DNA from: Cupriavidus cauae
GTDB taxonomy: Bacteria > Pseudomonadota > Gammaproteobacteria > Burkholderiales > Burkholderiaceae
Length of the DNA: 64,000 bases
Reading direction: 5' to 3'
Assembly: GCF_008632125.1 (NCBI RefSeq)
Contig: NZ_VWRN01000045.1
Span: 124,001-188,000, forward strand
The notes beneath the pieces are model-generated. The model saw only the letters and a program-made list of their open reading frames with translations. It made no database searches and had not been told where the DNA came from. Position numbers and translations under genes: made by a program. This document shows positions 18,079 through 25,853 of this stretch, piece after piece (positions within the stretch are counted from its first letter, which is position 1; every line of letters starts with the position of its first letter).

Positions 18079-19011
18079 ATGTCTTACACCCGCACCTCGC
18101 CGCGCTACCGCGGCATCTTCCCGGTGGTGCCGACCACCTTCACCGAAACCGGCGAGCTCGATCTGCCCAGCCAGAAGCGCGCGGTCGACTTCATGATCGA
18201 CGCCGGCGCGGACGGCCTGTGCATCCTGGCCAATTTCTCCGAGCAGTTCGCGCTGTCGGACGACGAGCGCGAGTTGCTGACGCGCACCGTGCTCGAGCAT
18301 GTGCGGGGCAGGGTGCCGGTGATCGTCACCACCACGCACTACAGTACGGAGGTCTGCATCGCGCGCAGCCGGCGCGCGCAGCAGATGGGCGCCGCAATGG
18401 TGATGGTGATGCCGCCCTACCACGGCGCGACGTTCCGCGTGCCCGAGGCGCAGATCCACGAGTTCTACGCGCGGCTGTCGGACGCGATCCGTATCCCGAT
18501 CATGATCCAGGACGCGCCGGCCAGCGGCACCGTGCTGTCGGCGCCGTTGCTCGCACGCATGGCCCGCGAGATCGAGCAGGTGGCCTACTTCAAGATCGAG
18601 ACGCCGGGTGCGGCCAACAAGCTGCGCGAGCTGATCCGGCTGGGCGGCGACGCGGTGGAAGGGCCGTGGGACGGCGAGGAAGCGATCACGCTGCTGGCCG
18701 ACCTGGAGGCCGGTGCCACCGGCGCGATGACCGGCGGCGGCTTTCCGGACGGCATCCGGCCGATCATCGAGGCGCACCGCCAGGGCGATGCCGACCTGGC
18801 CTTCGCGCTGTACCAGCGCTGGCTGCCGCTGATCAACCACGAGAACCGGCAGGCGGGCATCCTCGCGGCCAAGGCGCTGATGAAGGAGGGCGGCGTGATC
18901 GCCTGCGAGGCGCCGCGCCACCCGCTGCCACCGATGCATCCGGCAACGCGCAGGGAACTGATCGCGATCGCGCGGCGGCTCGATCCGCTGGTGCTGCGCT
19001 GGGCGAAATAG
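18079..19011 (+). CDS. DHDPS-family L-2-keto-3-deoxyarabonate dehydratase
   Basis: This 310-residue class I aldolase-fold protein has the Schiff-base lysine in VAYFKIETPG, the catalytic Tyr region in MPPYHGATF, and the family N-terminal YRGIFPVVPTTFTETGELD. The sequence fits L-KDA dehydratase (AraD of the Azospirillum/Rhizobium pathway), which gives 2-oxoglutarate semialdehyde. It does not resemble 5-dehydro-4-deoxyglucarate dehydratase, which has a different N-terminus. It is the last gene of the four-gene operon, 17 bp after the permease, and is followed by a strong hairpin at 19064-19096. No arabinose dehydrogenase or lactonase is in the window, so the operon may serve external arabonate, or those enzymes lie elsewhere. 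Confidence 0.88.
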   Translation: MSYTRTSPRYRGIFPVVPTTFTETGELDLPSQKRAVDFMIDAGADGLCILANFSEQFALSDDERELLTRTVLEHVRGRVPVIVTTTHYSTEVCIARSRRAQQMGAAMVMVMPPYHGATFRVPEAQIHEFYARLSDAIRIPIMIQDAPASGTVLSAPLLARMAREIEQVAYFKIETPGAANKLRELIRLGGDAVEGPWDGEEAITLLADLEAGATGAMTGGGFPDGIRPIIEAHRQGDADLAFALYQRWLPLINHENRQAGILAAKALMKEGGVIACEAPRHPLPPMHPATRRELIAIARRLDPLVLRWAK

Positions 19012-19063
19012 CGGAACAGCGCAGCACAGGGCCGCAAACAGCGGCAAATAGCGGCGGGAGATG

Positions 19064-19096
19064 GCAATGTGGCGGCCTTGCGGGCCGCCACATTGC
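19064..19096. terminator. Perfect 14-bp hairpin between convergent genes
   Basis: A 14-bp perfect inverted repeat (GCAATGTGGCGGCC and its complement) with loop TTGCG lies between the arabonate operon (ends 19011) and the MurA paralogue (ends 19175, opposite strand). No U-run follows on either strand, so it is not a canonical intrinsic terminator. The position suggests bidirectional termination or 3'-end protection. Confidence 0.55.
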
Positions 19097-19174
19097 ATTG
19101 CGAAGGCGGACGGCTGATTTGCCCTCTCGCTTGTCGTTTTGGTGACCGTCTCGTCGGCCGGTTCGTTGGCGGTC

Positions 19175-20476
19175 CTACTCGCCGTCGGTCCACTCCACCT
19201 GCACGCCGAGGCTGCGCAGGTTCTCGACGAAGCGCGGATGCGCGCGCCGGATCGGCGCCGCGTTGCGGATCTCCGAGCGGCCGTCGATGCTGGCGGCCAC
19301 CATGAACAGCGCGATGGCGACGCGGATGATGTAGGGGCTTTCCACCACGGCCGGCGCCAGCGTGTTGCCGCCGAAGGTGATCAAGCGGTGCGGGTCCGAC
19401 GAGAACACATGCGCGCCGAACTTCGACAGCTCGCTGGTCCAGCCGAGCGCGCTGTCGTAGACCTTGTTCCAGAACATCGCATTGCCCTGCGCCCGCACGC
19501 CCAGCGCGATGAAGATCGGCAGCAGGTCGACCGGGAAGTAGGGCCACGGCGCGGCCTCGACCTTGGTCAGCACATTGCTGGTGAAGGGCGTCTGCACCTG
19601 CAGCGGGCCGGAGCGCTCGGCGCGCGACCAGCCGTCCTCGTGCACGATGCGCACGCCGAACTTCTCGAAGGTCCGATCGATCAGCGGGAAATTCGCCGGC
19701 GCGCCGTTGCGCACCACCACGTCGCCATTGGTGATCGCACCGAGCGCGAGAAAGGTCGTGATCTCGTGGAAGTCCTCGTCGAAGGTGAACTCGCCTCCGC
19801 CGAGCTTCTCGCCGCCATGCACGGTCACGCGCGAGGTGCCGATGCCCTCGATGCGCGCGCCCATCATCGTCATGAAGCGGCAGAACTCCTGCACGTGCGG
19901 CTCGGACGCGGCGTTGGTCAGCGTCGAAGTGCCGCCGGCCGCGGCCGCGCACATCACGAAGTTCTCGGTGGTGGTGACCGACGCGTAGTCGAGCCAATGG
20001 TCGATCGGCCGCAGCGGGCCCTCGCTGTGCAGCAGCAGCGAGCCCTCGGCGCGTTCGACCTCGCCGCCGAAGCGGCGGAAGATCTCGACGTGCGGATCGA
20101 TCTCGCGCACGCCCAGCGTGCAGCCCTTGACGTTGTCCTCGAGCCGCGCGACGCCGAAGCGGCTCAGCAGCGGCGGCACCAGCATGATCGAGGAACGCAT
20201 TTCCTCGGGCAGATGGTGGCGGGCGGGATCGAAGACGGTATCGCGGTGATGCAGGTCCAGCGTGCCGCTGTCATGGTCCATGCGGACATCGCTGCCGAGC
20301 GTGCGGAAGATATCGAGGATCTTGCGCACGTCGGTGATGTCGGGCACGCCGTGCAGCCGGACCGGCTGGTCGGTCAGCAAGGTGGCGCACAGCACCGGCA
20401 GCACGGCGTTCTTGTTGGCGGAGGGTACGATGCGGCCACGCAGCGGCGTGCCGCCATGCACGATCAGATTTGACAT
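19175..20476 (-). CDS. MurA-like UDP-N-acetylglucosamine 1-carboxyvinyltransferase paralogue
   Basis: This 433-residue EPSP-synthase/MurA-fold enzyme keeps Lys22-Asn23 (SANKNAVLP) and a loop Cys at 119 (VKGCTLGVREIDPH), equivalent to E. coli Lys22, Asn23 and the fosfomycin-target Cys115. PEP transfer to UDP-GlcNAc, the first committed step of peptidoglycan synthesis, is therefore plausible. The sequence is clearly diverged from housekeeping MurA (for example SSIMLVPPLLSRFG, DNVKG replacing the usual PGG). The gene is not in a cell-wall cluster, so this is probably a second copy. It stands alone on the minus strand with a divergent small unknown gene at 20785. Confidence 0.83.
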   Translation of the reverse strand: MSNLIVHGGTPLRGRIVPSANKNAVLPVLCATLLTDQPVRLHGVPDITDVRKILDIFRTLGSDVRMDHDSGTLDLHHRDTVFDPARHHLPEEMRSSIMLVPPLLSRFGVARLEDNVKGCTLGVREIDPHVEIFRRFGGEVERAEGSLLLHSEGPLRPIDHWLDYASVTTTENFVMCAAAAGGTSTLTNAASEPHVQEFCRFMTMMGARIEGIGTSRVTVHGGEKLGGGEFTFDEDFHEITTFLALGAITNGDVVVRNGAPANFPLIDRTFEKFGVRIVHEDGWSRAERSGPLQVQTPFTSNVLTKVEAAPWPYFPVDLLPIFIALGVRAQGNAMFWNKVYDSALGWTSELSKFGAHVFSSDPHRLITFGGNTLAPAVVESPYIIRVAIALFMVAASIDGRSEIRNAAPIRRAHPRFVENLRSLGVQVEWTDGE

Positions 20477-20660
20477 GAGGGAGAGCGTCCGTGCCGCGCC
20501 GGCGGGCGGCGCCGAACGGCGGTAAGCGGTGGAAACGGACGGCATTGTACTGCCCCGGCCGCCGGCGCGGGCGATCGCCGAGGCCGCTATAATGCCCCGG
20601 CTACGGGCTCGCCGCCGCCATGCGGCCTTTGCATCGCCTGTGCCTGGGCTGTGCCGCGGC

Positions 20661-20708
20661 CCGTGGTTTGGCCCGTGGTTTGGCCCGTGCCTTGAGCCGT
20701 GCCTTGAG
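20661..20708. repeat. 12-bp tandem array in the murA-paralogue/unknown-gene divergent region
   Basis: Two copies of CCGTGGTTTGGC are followed by two copies of CCGTGCCTTGAG, all in register, in the 308-bp gap (20477-20784) between two divergently transcribed genes. The rest of that gap shows no gene or other clear element. Confidence 0.9.
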
Positions 20709-20784
20709 CCGTTCCGCGCCGCCATCCCGCAACGCCAGCACCAGCCAGCACCATCGCGCCACACCCGCCTCGATCCGAGTCGAC

Positions 20785-21186
20785 ATGAACGCCCCCTTTC
20801 CGATCCGCAAGGAGTGCCCGCCCGGGGCCTGCGTCTGCGGCCGCGAGCAGCTGCTCGACGATCCGCAGGCGGACATCCGCGTGCTGCGGCTGACCAAGGA
20901 GGAAGAGAAGCGGCTGATCGCGCGGCTGGAAGACGTGCAGACGCTCGACGACCTGCGCCGCATGCAGGAGAAAATGCATGCGCTGCTTGGCATCACGGTG
21001 ACGATCGAGCCGAGCATTCACGGCGTGCGCACCGTGCGCGGCTTCAACATCGAACTGGCCGACCAGCTCGGTTTGTGCAAGAAGACCCGGCAGACCATTC
21101 CCGCGGCGATCCGCCGCTGTCTCGAACGCCATCCCGAGATCGCCTACGCGATTCTGGATGCGCAGGGGCTGCTGGGCGAGGGCTGA
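20785..21186 (+). CDS. Conserved-looking small protein with N-terminal cysteines
   Basis: This 133-residue soluble protein starts with MNAPFPIRK and has three Cys in ECPPGACVCGREQLL. A helical middle part contains EEEKRLIARLEDVQTLDDL, followed by a strand-rich region (VTIEPSIHGVRTVRGFNIELA) and a basic C-terminal helix (KKTRQTIPAAIRRCLE). The Cys cluster could bind a metal or form a disulfide. Codon use and the absence of low complexity argue for a real gene. No family was recognised with confidence. It is divergent from the MurA paralogue and sits just before the LysR/MFS deletion scar. Confidence 0.66.
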   Translation: MNAPFPIRKECPPGACVCGREQLLDDPQADIRVLRLTKEEEKRLIARLEDVQTLDDLRRMQEKMHALLGITVTIEPSIHGVRTVRGFNIELADQLGLCKKTRQTIPAAIRRCLERHPEIAYAILDAQGLLGEG

Positions 21187-21220
21187 AGTCTCCGCGCCAG
21201 GACGGGGCCGGCGCCCCTGT

Positions 21221-21529
21221 TCAATTCCACGGCGCCCCGTCGGCCCATGCGCGATCGATCTCGTCGATCAGCCGCCGCACCTTCGGCGACAGATGGCGCC
21301 GGTTCGGATAGACCGCGCAGACCGGCGCCCCCGGACCGGTGAACCCCTCCAGCACCGGCACCAGCGTGCCCGCGCGCAGATCGCCGCCGACCAGGAAGGC
21401 CGCGATCTGCACCAGCCCGGCATCCGCCAGCGCCAGGTCGCGCATCGCCTCCGTATTGTTCATGCGCCAGCGTCCCTCGATCGCCAGCGTGCAAGGGCGG
21501 CCGTCGACCGTGAAGCGCCACGGCGGGGC
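21221..21529 (-). pseudogene. C-terminal remnant of a LysR regulator
   Basis: About 100 codons ending at the stop at 21221 encode a recognisable LysR effector-domain C-terminus: PPWRFTVDGRP, EAMRDLALADAGLVQIAAFL, then PNRRHLSPKVRRLIDEIDRA. The HTH and first half of the effector domain are absent. Homology ends abruptly near 21526, where an MFS C-terminal half begins on the opposite strand. The simplest reading is a deletion that removed both N-terminal halves and the shared promoter of a divergent LysR/MFS pair. No start context or ribosome-binding site remains, so it is unlikely to be expressed as a functional protein. Confidence 0.75.
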
Positions 21530-21991
21530 CATGCCGGCGTCGGCTACGGCGTGGCCGGCATGATCGCCAACTTCGCCGCAGGGCCGCTGGCCGGACGGCA
21601 TCCGGGACGCGCGCTGCTGGCCGTCGCGCTGGCGTTGAGCACGACGCTGCTGCTGTTCGCGGCGCTGGGCGGCACCATGGCCGGTGGCGCGGTGCTGCTG
21701 CTGTGCTGGGGACTGTCGTACGGCGCGGTGTCGGTCTCGGTGCAGAGCTTGATGCTGCGCGCCGCCGACGGCCTCGACGGCATCGAGGCCGCGACCGCGC
21801 TGCTGGTGTCGGTCTTCAACCTCGGGATCGCGCTGGGCTCGTTCTTCGGCGGCATCGCGGTCGACGCGGCGGGGCTGCATGCGACGCTGCTGATCGCCGG
21901 TGCGCTGACGCTGGCGGCGCTGGTCACTAGCCTGCGCATGCAGCGCGCGCCGGCGGCGGCTTCCGCTGGCCTGGCTCAATGCAGGCCGTAG
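21530..21991 (+). pseudogene. C-terminal remnant of an MFS transporter
   Basis: About 150 codons encode five or six hydrophobic segments of an MFS second half: GYGVAGMIANFAAGPLAG, a Leu/Ala-rich helix, GAVLLLCWGLSYGAVSVS, then SVFNLGIALGSFFGGIAVD. The sequence resembles DHA1/arabinose-efflux-type permeases. The first six helices are missing; the open frame upstream of 21530 is antisense to the LysR remnant and not homologous to MFS proteins. Its stop at 21989-21991 overlaps the 3' end of the RraA-family gene on the other strand by 16 bp, suggesting the right-hand end is original. Confidence 0.75.
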
Positions 21992-22626
21992 CGCGCCAGG
22001 GTGTCCTGCAGTTCCAGCAGTTCGACCATGGTGGCGCCGCCGGCCAGCCGCTCGCGCATCTGCTGCTCCTTGCGTTCGCGCGCCTCGCTGGCCTCGATGA
22101 CCTGCGCCACCTGCTCGCGCGCCACCACGACCAGGCCGTCGCGATCGCCGACCACGATGTCGCCGGGGCGGATCGCGGCGCCGCCGACGATCAGCGGCAC
22201 GCCCAGCTTGCCCGGCTGCTGCTTGTTGGTGCCGCGGATGCAGACGCCGCGGCAGAACACCGGGAATCCCATCTCGACGATGCTGGCCGCGTCGCGCACC
22301 GCGCCGTCGATGACGAGCCCGGCCAGACCGATCGTCTGCGCCGCGAAGGTCAGCACGTCGCCCCACGGGCCGGCCTCGGCGAAGCCCTTGGCGTCCACCA
22401 CCAGCACGTCGCCGGGCCGCGCCTTGGTCAGCGCGTAGTGGATCATCAGATTGTCGCCGGGACGGACATCCACGGTCAGCGCGGGTCCGGCCAGCCGCAT
22501 GCCGGGATCGAGCGCGGCGATGCGCGGATCGACCGCGCCCTGCTGGCCCTGTGCCTCGTGGATGGTGGCCGTGCCGAGCCGCTTCAGGCGGTCGAGCTGC
22601 GCGGTAGTGATGTCGGCTTGCGTCAT
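21976..22626 (-). CDS. RraA/HMG-CHA aldolase family protein
   Basis: This 216-residue protein has the RraA-fold features: STIHEAQGQQG-like start (TATIHEAQ), the GDNLMIHYAL loop, GPWGDVLTFAAQ and GLVIDGAVRDAASI with the conserved Arg-Asp pair. The family includes class II pyruvate aldolases (HMG/CHA aldolase, oxaloacetate decarboxylase) and the RNase E inhibitor RraA. With a Bug solute receptor and a second RraA-family gene in the same operon, a role in cleaving a 4-hydroxy-2-oxo dicarboxylic acid is more likely than RNA regulation, but this is inference. Start 22626 is the ATG of MTQADITTAQ. It is the last gene of the operon. Confidence 0.82.
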   Translation of the reverse strand: MTQADITTAQLDRLKRLGTATIHEAQGQQGAVDPRIAALDPGMRLAGPALTVDVRPGDNLMIHYALTKARPGDVLVVDAKGFAEAGPWGDVLTFAAQTIGLAGLVIDGAVRDAASIVEMGFPVFCRGVCIRGTNKQQPGKLGVPLIVGGAAIRPGDIVVGDRDGLVVVAREQVAQVIEASEARERKEQQMRERLAGGATMVELLELQDTLARYGLH

Positions 22627-22711
22627 GGCTAGCGGGAAGTCCGGATCAGGAAAGGGGTGAAGGCTGGGATGCGAGCGGGGATGCCGGGCGGCGATGGGGC
22701 CGGGATGCGAT

Positions 22712-23743
22712 TCAGTCCACCGTGGCGCCGGAGCGCTTGACCAGCGATTCCCAGTACGGCATTTCCCTGGCAATGAAGGCGCGGAACTGCGCGGTGGTGC
22801 CGCGCACGTCCGCCGAACCCATGTCCGACAGCTTGCCGGCGATGTCCGGCTGGCCCAGCACCGCGTTCAGCGCGGCGTTCAGCCGCTGCACCAGCGGCGC
22901 CGGCGTATCGGCCGGCACGAACAGGCCATACCAGTTCTCGATCACGAAGCCGGGGAAGCCGGCCTCCTGCATCGTCGGCAGATCGGGCAGCGTGCGGGCG
23001 CGTCTGGCACCGGTGGTAGCGAGCGGACGCAGCCGTCCGGATTTCAGTTGCGGGGCGATCGCGGTGGTGGTCTCGAAGGCGATCGGCACCTGGCCGGCAA
23101 TCACGTCGCCGAGCGCCGGTCCCTGTCCGCGATAGGGGATATGGACGATGTCGAGCTGGCGTTCGAGCTTGAGCATCTCGCCGGCCAGATGCTGCGGGCT
23201 GCCGCTGCCGCCCGAAGCGTAGCTGTATTTGCCGGGCGCGGCCTTGGCCAGCGCGACCAGCTGCGCCACCGAATTCACCGGCAGCGCGCTGTTGACGTAC
23301 AGCACCAGCGGCACCGACGCGACCTCGCCGACCGGCGCCAGCGCGCGGGTGGGATCGAGCTTGAGCTGGTAGAGGTTGCGGTTGATCACGATGCCGGTGT
23401 TGTTGCCCAGCAGCGCGGTGCAGCCGTCACCCTTGGCGCGCGCGACGAATTCCGTGCCGATATTGCTGCTGGCGCCGCCGCGGTTGTCGACGATCACGGG
23501 CACGCCGAGCTGCTTCGACAGCCCGGGTGAGACGATGCGCGCGAGGATGTCGGTGGTGCCGCCGGGCGGGTAGGGCGACACGATCCGCAGGGTCGCGCAC
23601 GGATAGGGCTCGGGCGTGGCGGCGCGGGCGTTCGGGGCGGCAAGGCCGAGGCCCGCCATCGCGGCGGCGGCGAGCAGCAGGGCGTGCCGGCGCGAAGGGC
23701 GGCGCGAAGAAAGGCGGCGAGCGTGGCCAGGTTCGATGTTCAT
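22712..23743 (-). CDS. Tripartite tricarboxylate transporter receptor, Bug/TctC family
   Basis: This 343-residue periplasmic solute-binding protein has a twin-arginine-like basic n-region (RRLSSRRPSRRHALLLAAA) and a signal peptide ending near residue 40. Bug family motifs follow: IVSPYPPGGTTDILAR, VDNRGGASSNIG, YASGGSGSPQHLAGE, IPYRGQGPALGDVIAGQV. Such receptors bind carboxylates through two water-bridged loops and are hugely expanded in Burkholderiales, mostly without linked membrane subunits, as here. The gene lies between two RraA-family genes on the minus strand, implying that the ligand is an organic acid processed by those aldolase-like enzymes. Confidence 0.9.
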   Translation of the reverse strand: MNIEPGHARRLSSRRPSRRHALLLAAAAMAGLGLAAPNARAATPEPYPCATLRIVSPYPPGGTTDILARIVSPGLSKQLGVPVIVDNRGGASSNIGTEFVARAKGDGCTALLGNNTGIVINRNLYQLKLDPTRALAPVGEVASVPLVLYVNSALPVNSVAQLVALAKAAPGKYSYASGGSGSPQHLAGEMLKLERQLDIVHIPYRGQGPALGDVIAGQVPIAFETTTAIAPQLKSGRLRPLATTGARRARTLPDLPTMQEAGFPGFVIENWYGLFVPADTPAPLVQRLNAALNAVLGQPDIAGKLSDMGSADVRGTTAQFRAFIAREMPYWESLVKRSGATVD

Positions 23744-23870
23744 GCTGTCTCCTGATGCAATTCGGTGCGACGTGTTTCGTCGTCTGTGGGCAAGGGTTCA
23801 ATGCCGGCGGCGTTGGACCGCCAGAGGCCGTCGAGGACCGTCGATGCTCGTCAATGACATTCGGTGTCCG

Positions 23871-24590
23871 CTAATGGCTGGCGCGCTGCAGCACGTGATA
23901 CCCGAACTGGCGGCGGGCCTCGCGCAGCGCCATGCCGCCCAGCGCCGCGTCGAGGATCCGCTGCTCGACATCGCGCGTCCGCAGCGCGCGCTCGATCACG
24001 CGCGGCGCCTGCGATCGCGGAATGACGACCACGCCGTCGGCATCGGCCAGCATGTAGTCGCCCGCGACCACGCGCACGTCGCCGAGGCTGACCGGCTGCC
24101 CGACGGCCGAGACCTGCACGCGATCCTTGCCGGTACGCATGAAGCGTCCGCGGGCATACAGCGGATAGCCGGCGGCATCGGCTTCCGCGGTGTCCCGGCA
24201 GACCCCGTGGATCACGGTGCCGGCGATGCCGCGATGCGCCGCCAGCCGGCTCATGATGCCGCCCCAGACGGTGCAGTCCAGCCGGCCGCCGTTGTCGAGC
24301 ACGGCCACCGCGCCGGCCGGGATGTCGTCGAGAAAATCGCCGACGGTGCCGGGGGAGGCCACGTCCACCGGCACGAAGCTGACGGTGAAGGCCGGGCCGA
24401 ACAACGCCGGCGCGCCGGCGATCGGCTGGATGCCGAGCGCGCTGCCGGGCAGGCGGAAATAGTCCAGGGCGTCGGAAACCTCGGCCGTGGAGAGCTCGCG
24501 GACGGCCTGCAGCCAGTCGTCTTCCCGCTTGTCTCCGTGCCCGTCTTCGCGTCCCACTGCGTGGCCGTCCCCGTGTTGCATGGCTTGCAT
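23871..24590 (-). CDS. RraA family protein (second copy)
   Basis: This 239-residue RraA-fold protein has STAEVSDALDYFRLPG near the N-terminus, GTVGDFLDDIPAGAVAVLDN, GGIMSRLAAHRGIAGTVIHG and a VCRDTAEADAAGYPLYARG segment carrying the conserved Arg-Asp. It is clearly diverged from the other RraA protein in the operon, so the two probably act on different intermediates or form different oligomers. The N-terminal 25 residues are His/Asp/Gly-rich. The start at 24590 is chosen for the GAGGA eight bases upstream; ATGs at 24581 and a longer frame to 24650 exist. It heads the operon and is divergent from the LysR at 24678. Confidence 0.78.
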   Translation of the reverse strand: MQAMQHGDGHAVGREDGHGDKREDDWLQAVRELSTAEVSDALDYFRLPGSALGIQPIAGAPALFGPAFTVSFVPVDVASPGTVGDFLDDIPAGAVAVLDNGGRLDCTVWGGIMSRLAAHRGIAGTVIHGVCRDTAEADAAGYPLYARGRFMRTGKDRVQVSAVGQPVSLGDVRVVAGDYMLADADGVVVIPRSQAPRVIERALRTRDVEQRILDAALGGMALREARRQFGYHVLQRASH

Positions 24591-24677
24591 GTCGATGTCC
24601 TCGTAAGCTTGAGGCGCAGTTTCAAGTAAAGTGCGAGCCGGATAAAACATCGATTATTGGACTCGGATTCAGAAAAA

Positions 24678-25610
24678 ATGAACTTGCGACAGCTCAGCTA
24701 TTTCTGCGCCGTGGTCGACGCGGGCAGCGCCGTCGAGGCCGCCAGCCGGCTGTTCGTCGCGCCGACGGCGATCAGCATGCAGATCGCGCAGCTCGAGGGC
24801 CAGCTCGGCGCGCCCGTCTTCGATCGTTCGACCCGGCCCATGTCGCTGACCGCCACGGGGCGCTTCCTGTATCCGCGCGCCAAGGACCTGCTGTCGCAGA
24901 TGCGGCGGCTCGACGAGGAGGCGCGCGCGGTCGCCGCCGGCAATCTCGGCTGGCTCGGCATCGGCTTCACGCGCTCGGCGATCTTCTCGATCCTGCCCAC
25001 GGCGGTGCGCCGCTTCCGCAAGCGCTTTCCCGATGTCCATCTCGATCTGGTCGAGCAACTGTCCGAGCATCAGCCCGCGCTGCTGCGGCGCGGGCGCATC
25101 GATGTGGGCATCTCGCGCTATATCGGCGAGTTCGAGCGCCCTGCCGATCTCGTGCATACGGTGCTGTTCGAGGAGCCCTTCGTCGCGGCGCTGCCGGCGA
25201 CGTCGGCACTCGCGCGGCGCAAGTCGCTGCGCGCGGCCGATCTCGGCGCGATGGCGCTGATCCGGTATCCGAAGGACCCGCAGAGCGGCTTTGCCGACCT
25301 GATGCTGGCGGCGCTGCGCGAGGCGGGCGCGGACCCGCTGCCGGGCCACGAGGCGATCGAGATCCATACCGCGCTGGGGCTGGTGGCCGCCGGACTCGGC
25401 TTCACGCTGGTGGGCGCCTCGGTCGCCGAGGCGAACCGGCCCGATGTCGCCTTCGTGCCGATCGCGGACCTCGGCACCCGCGCGACCGTGGTGGCGGTGA
25501 CGCGGGCCGATGCGTCGCCGCCGGCGGTGCAGGCCTTCGTCGCCGCGCTGAAGGAGGGCAGGGGCGGCCCGGAGCGCCCCGCGCCGCGACGGAAGTCCCG
25601 CGCGGGGTAG
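24678..25610 (+). CDS. LysR family transcriptional regulator
   Basis: This 310-residue regulator has its HTH at residues about 2-60 (MNLRQLSYFCAVVDAGS, PTAISMQIAQLEGQLG), followed by the standard two-subdomain effector region and a short basic tail. It is divergent from the rraA-bug-rraA operon with an 87-bp gap and is the obvious candidate activator. The ATG at 24678 is preceded by an A-rich stretch (AGAAAAA) and no strong SD; an upstream in-frame TTG is less likely. The stop codon at 25610 is followed immediately, in the same frame, by the multicopper-oxidase remnant. Confidence 0.86.
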   Translation: MNLRQLSYFCAVVDAGSAVEAASRLFVAPTAISMQIAQLEGQLGAPVFDRSTRPMSLTATGRFLYPRAKDLLSQMRRLDEEARAVAAGNLGWLGIGFTRSAIFSILPTAVRRFRKRFPDVHLDLVEQLSEHQPALLRRGRIDVGISRYIGEFERPADLVHTVLFEEPFVAALPATSALARRKSLRAADLGAMALIRYPKDPQSGFADLMLAALREAGADPLPGHEAIEIHTALGLVAAGLGFTLVGASVAEANRPDVAFVPIADLGTRATVVAVTRADASPPAVQAFVAALKEGRGGPERPAPRRKSRAG

Positions 25611-25616
25611 CGCGTC

Positions 25617-25718
25617 GCCGACGTGGCGCGTCGCCGTCATGTCGCCTTCCACTGCCATATCGTGGGGCACGGGGATGGCGGCATGATGGCCAACGTCGTG
25701 GTGCTGGCGCCGGGGCAG
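25617..25718 (+). pseudogene. C-terminal remnant of a multicopper oxidase
   Basis: About 34 codons encode AFHCHIVGHGDGGMMANVVV, the copper-site signature HCHxxxHxxxxM found at the extreme C-terminus of laccase/CopA-type multicopper oxidases. Nothing else of the enzyme is present upstream; the LysR stop lies seven bases earlier in the same frame. Downstream the frame stays open, without a stop, through to the ssuA start at 25854. It is interpreted as the tail of a deleted gene. With only one copper-binding segment it cannot be a functional oxidase. Confidence 0.72.
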
Positions 25719-25853
25719 ACCGTCGCGTCGTTGCCTTTGATGCGCGCGCATCCCACATGCGCTGACCGCGTATCGAAATCCGAAACGCTTCGTTTGTCAT
25801 GGCGGCCCGCCGGGCTATCGTCGGGGCTACTCCGATCCCCGATCCATCAAGCC

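Noticed and set aside
18079..19011. 5-dehydro-4-deoxyglucarate dehydratase (glucarate pathway)
   Set aside because: The N-terminus and the accompanying sugar-acid dehydratase fit the arabonate pathway better.
25617..25718. Functional copper domain fused to SsuA
   Set aside because: Only one copper-site segment exists and SsuA has its own signal peptide and start at 25854, so a fusion would not be exported sensibly.
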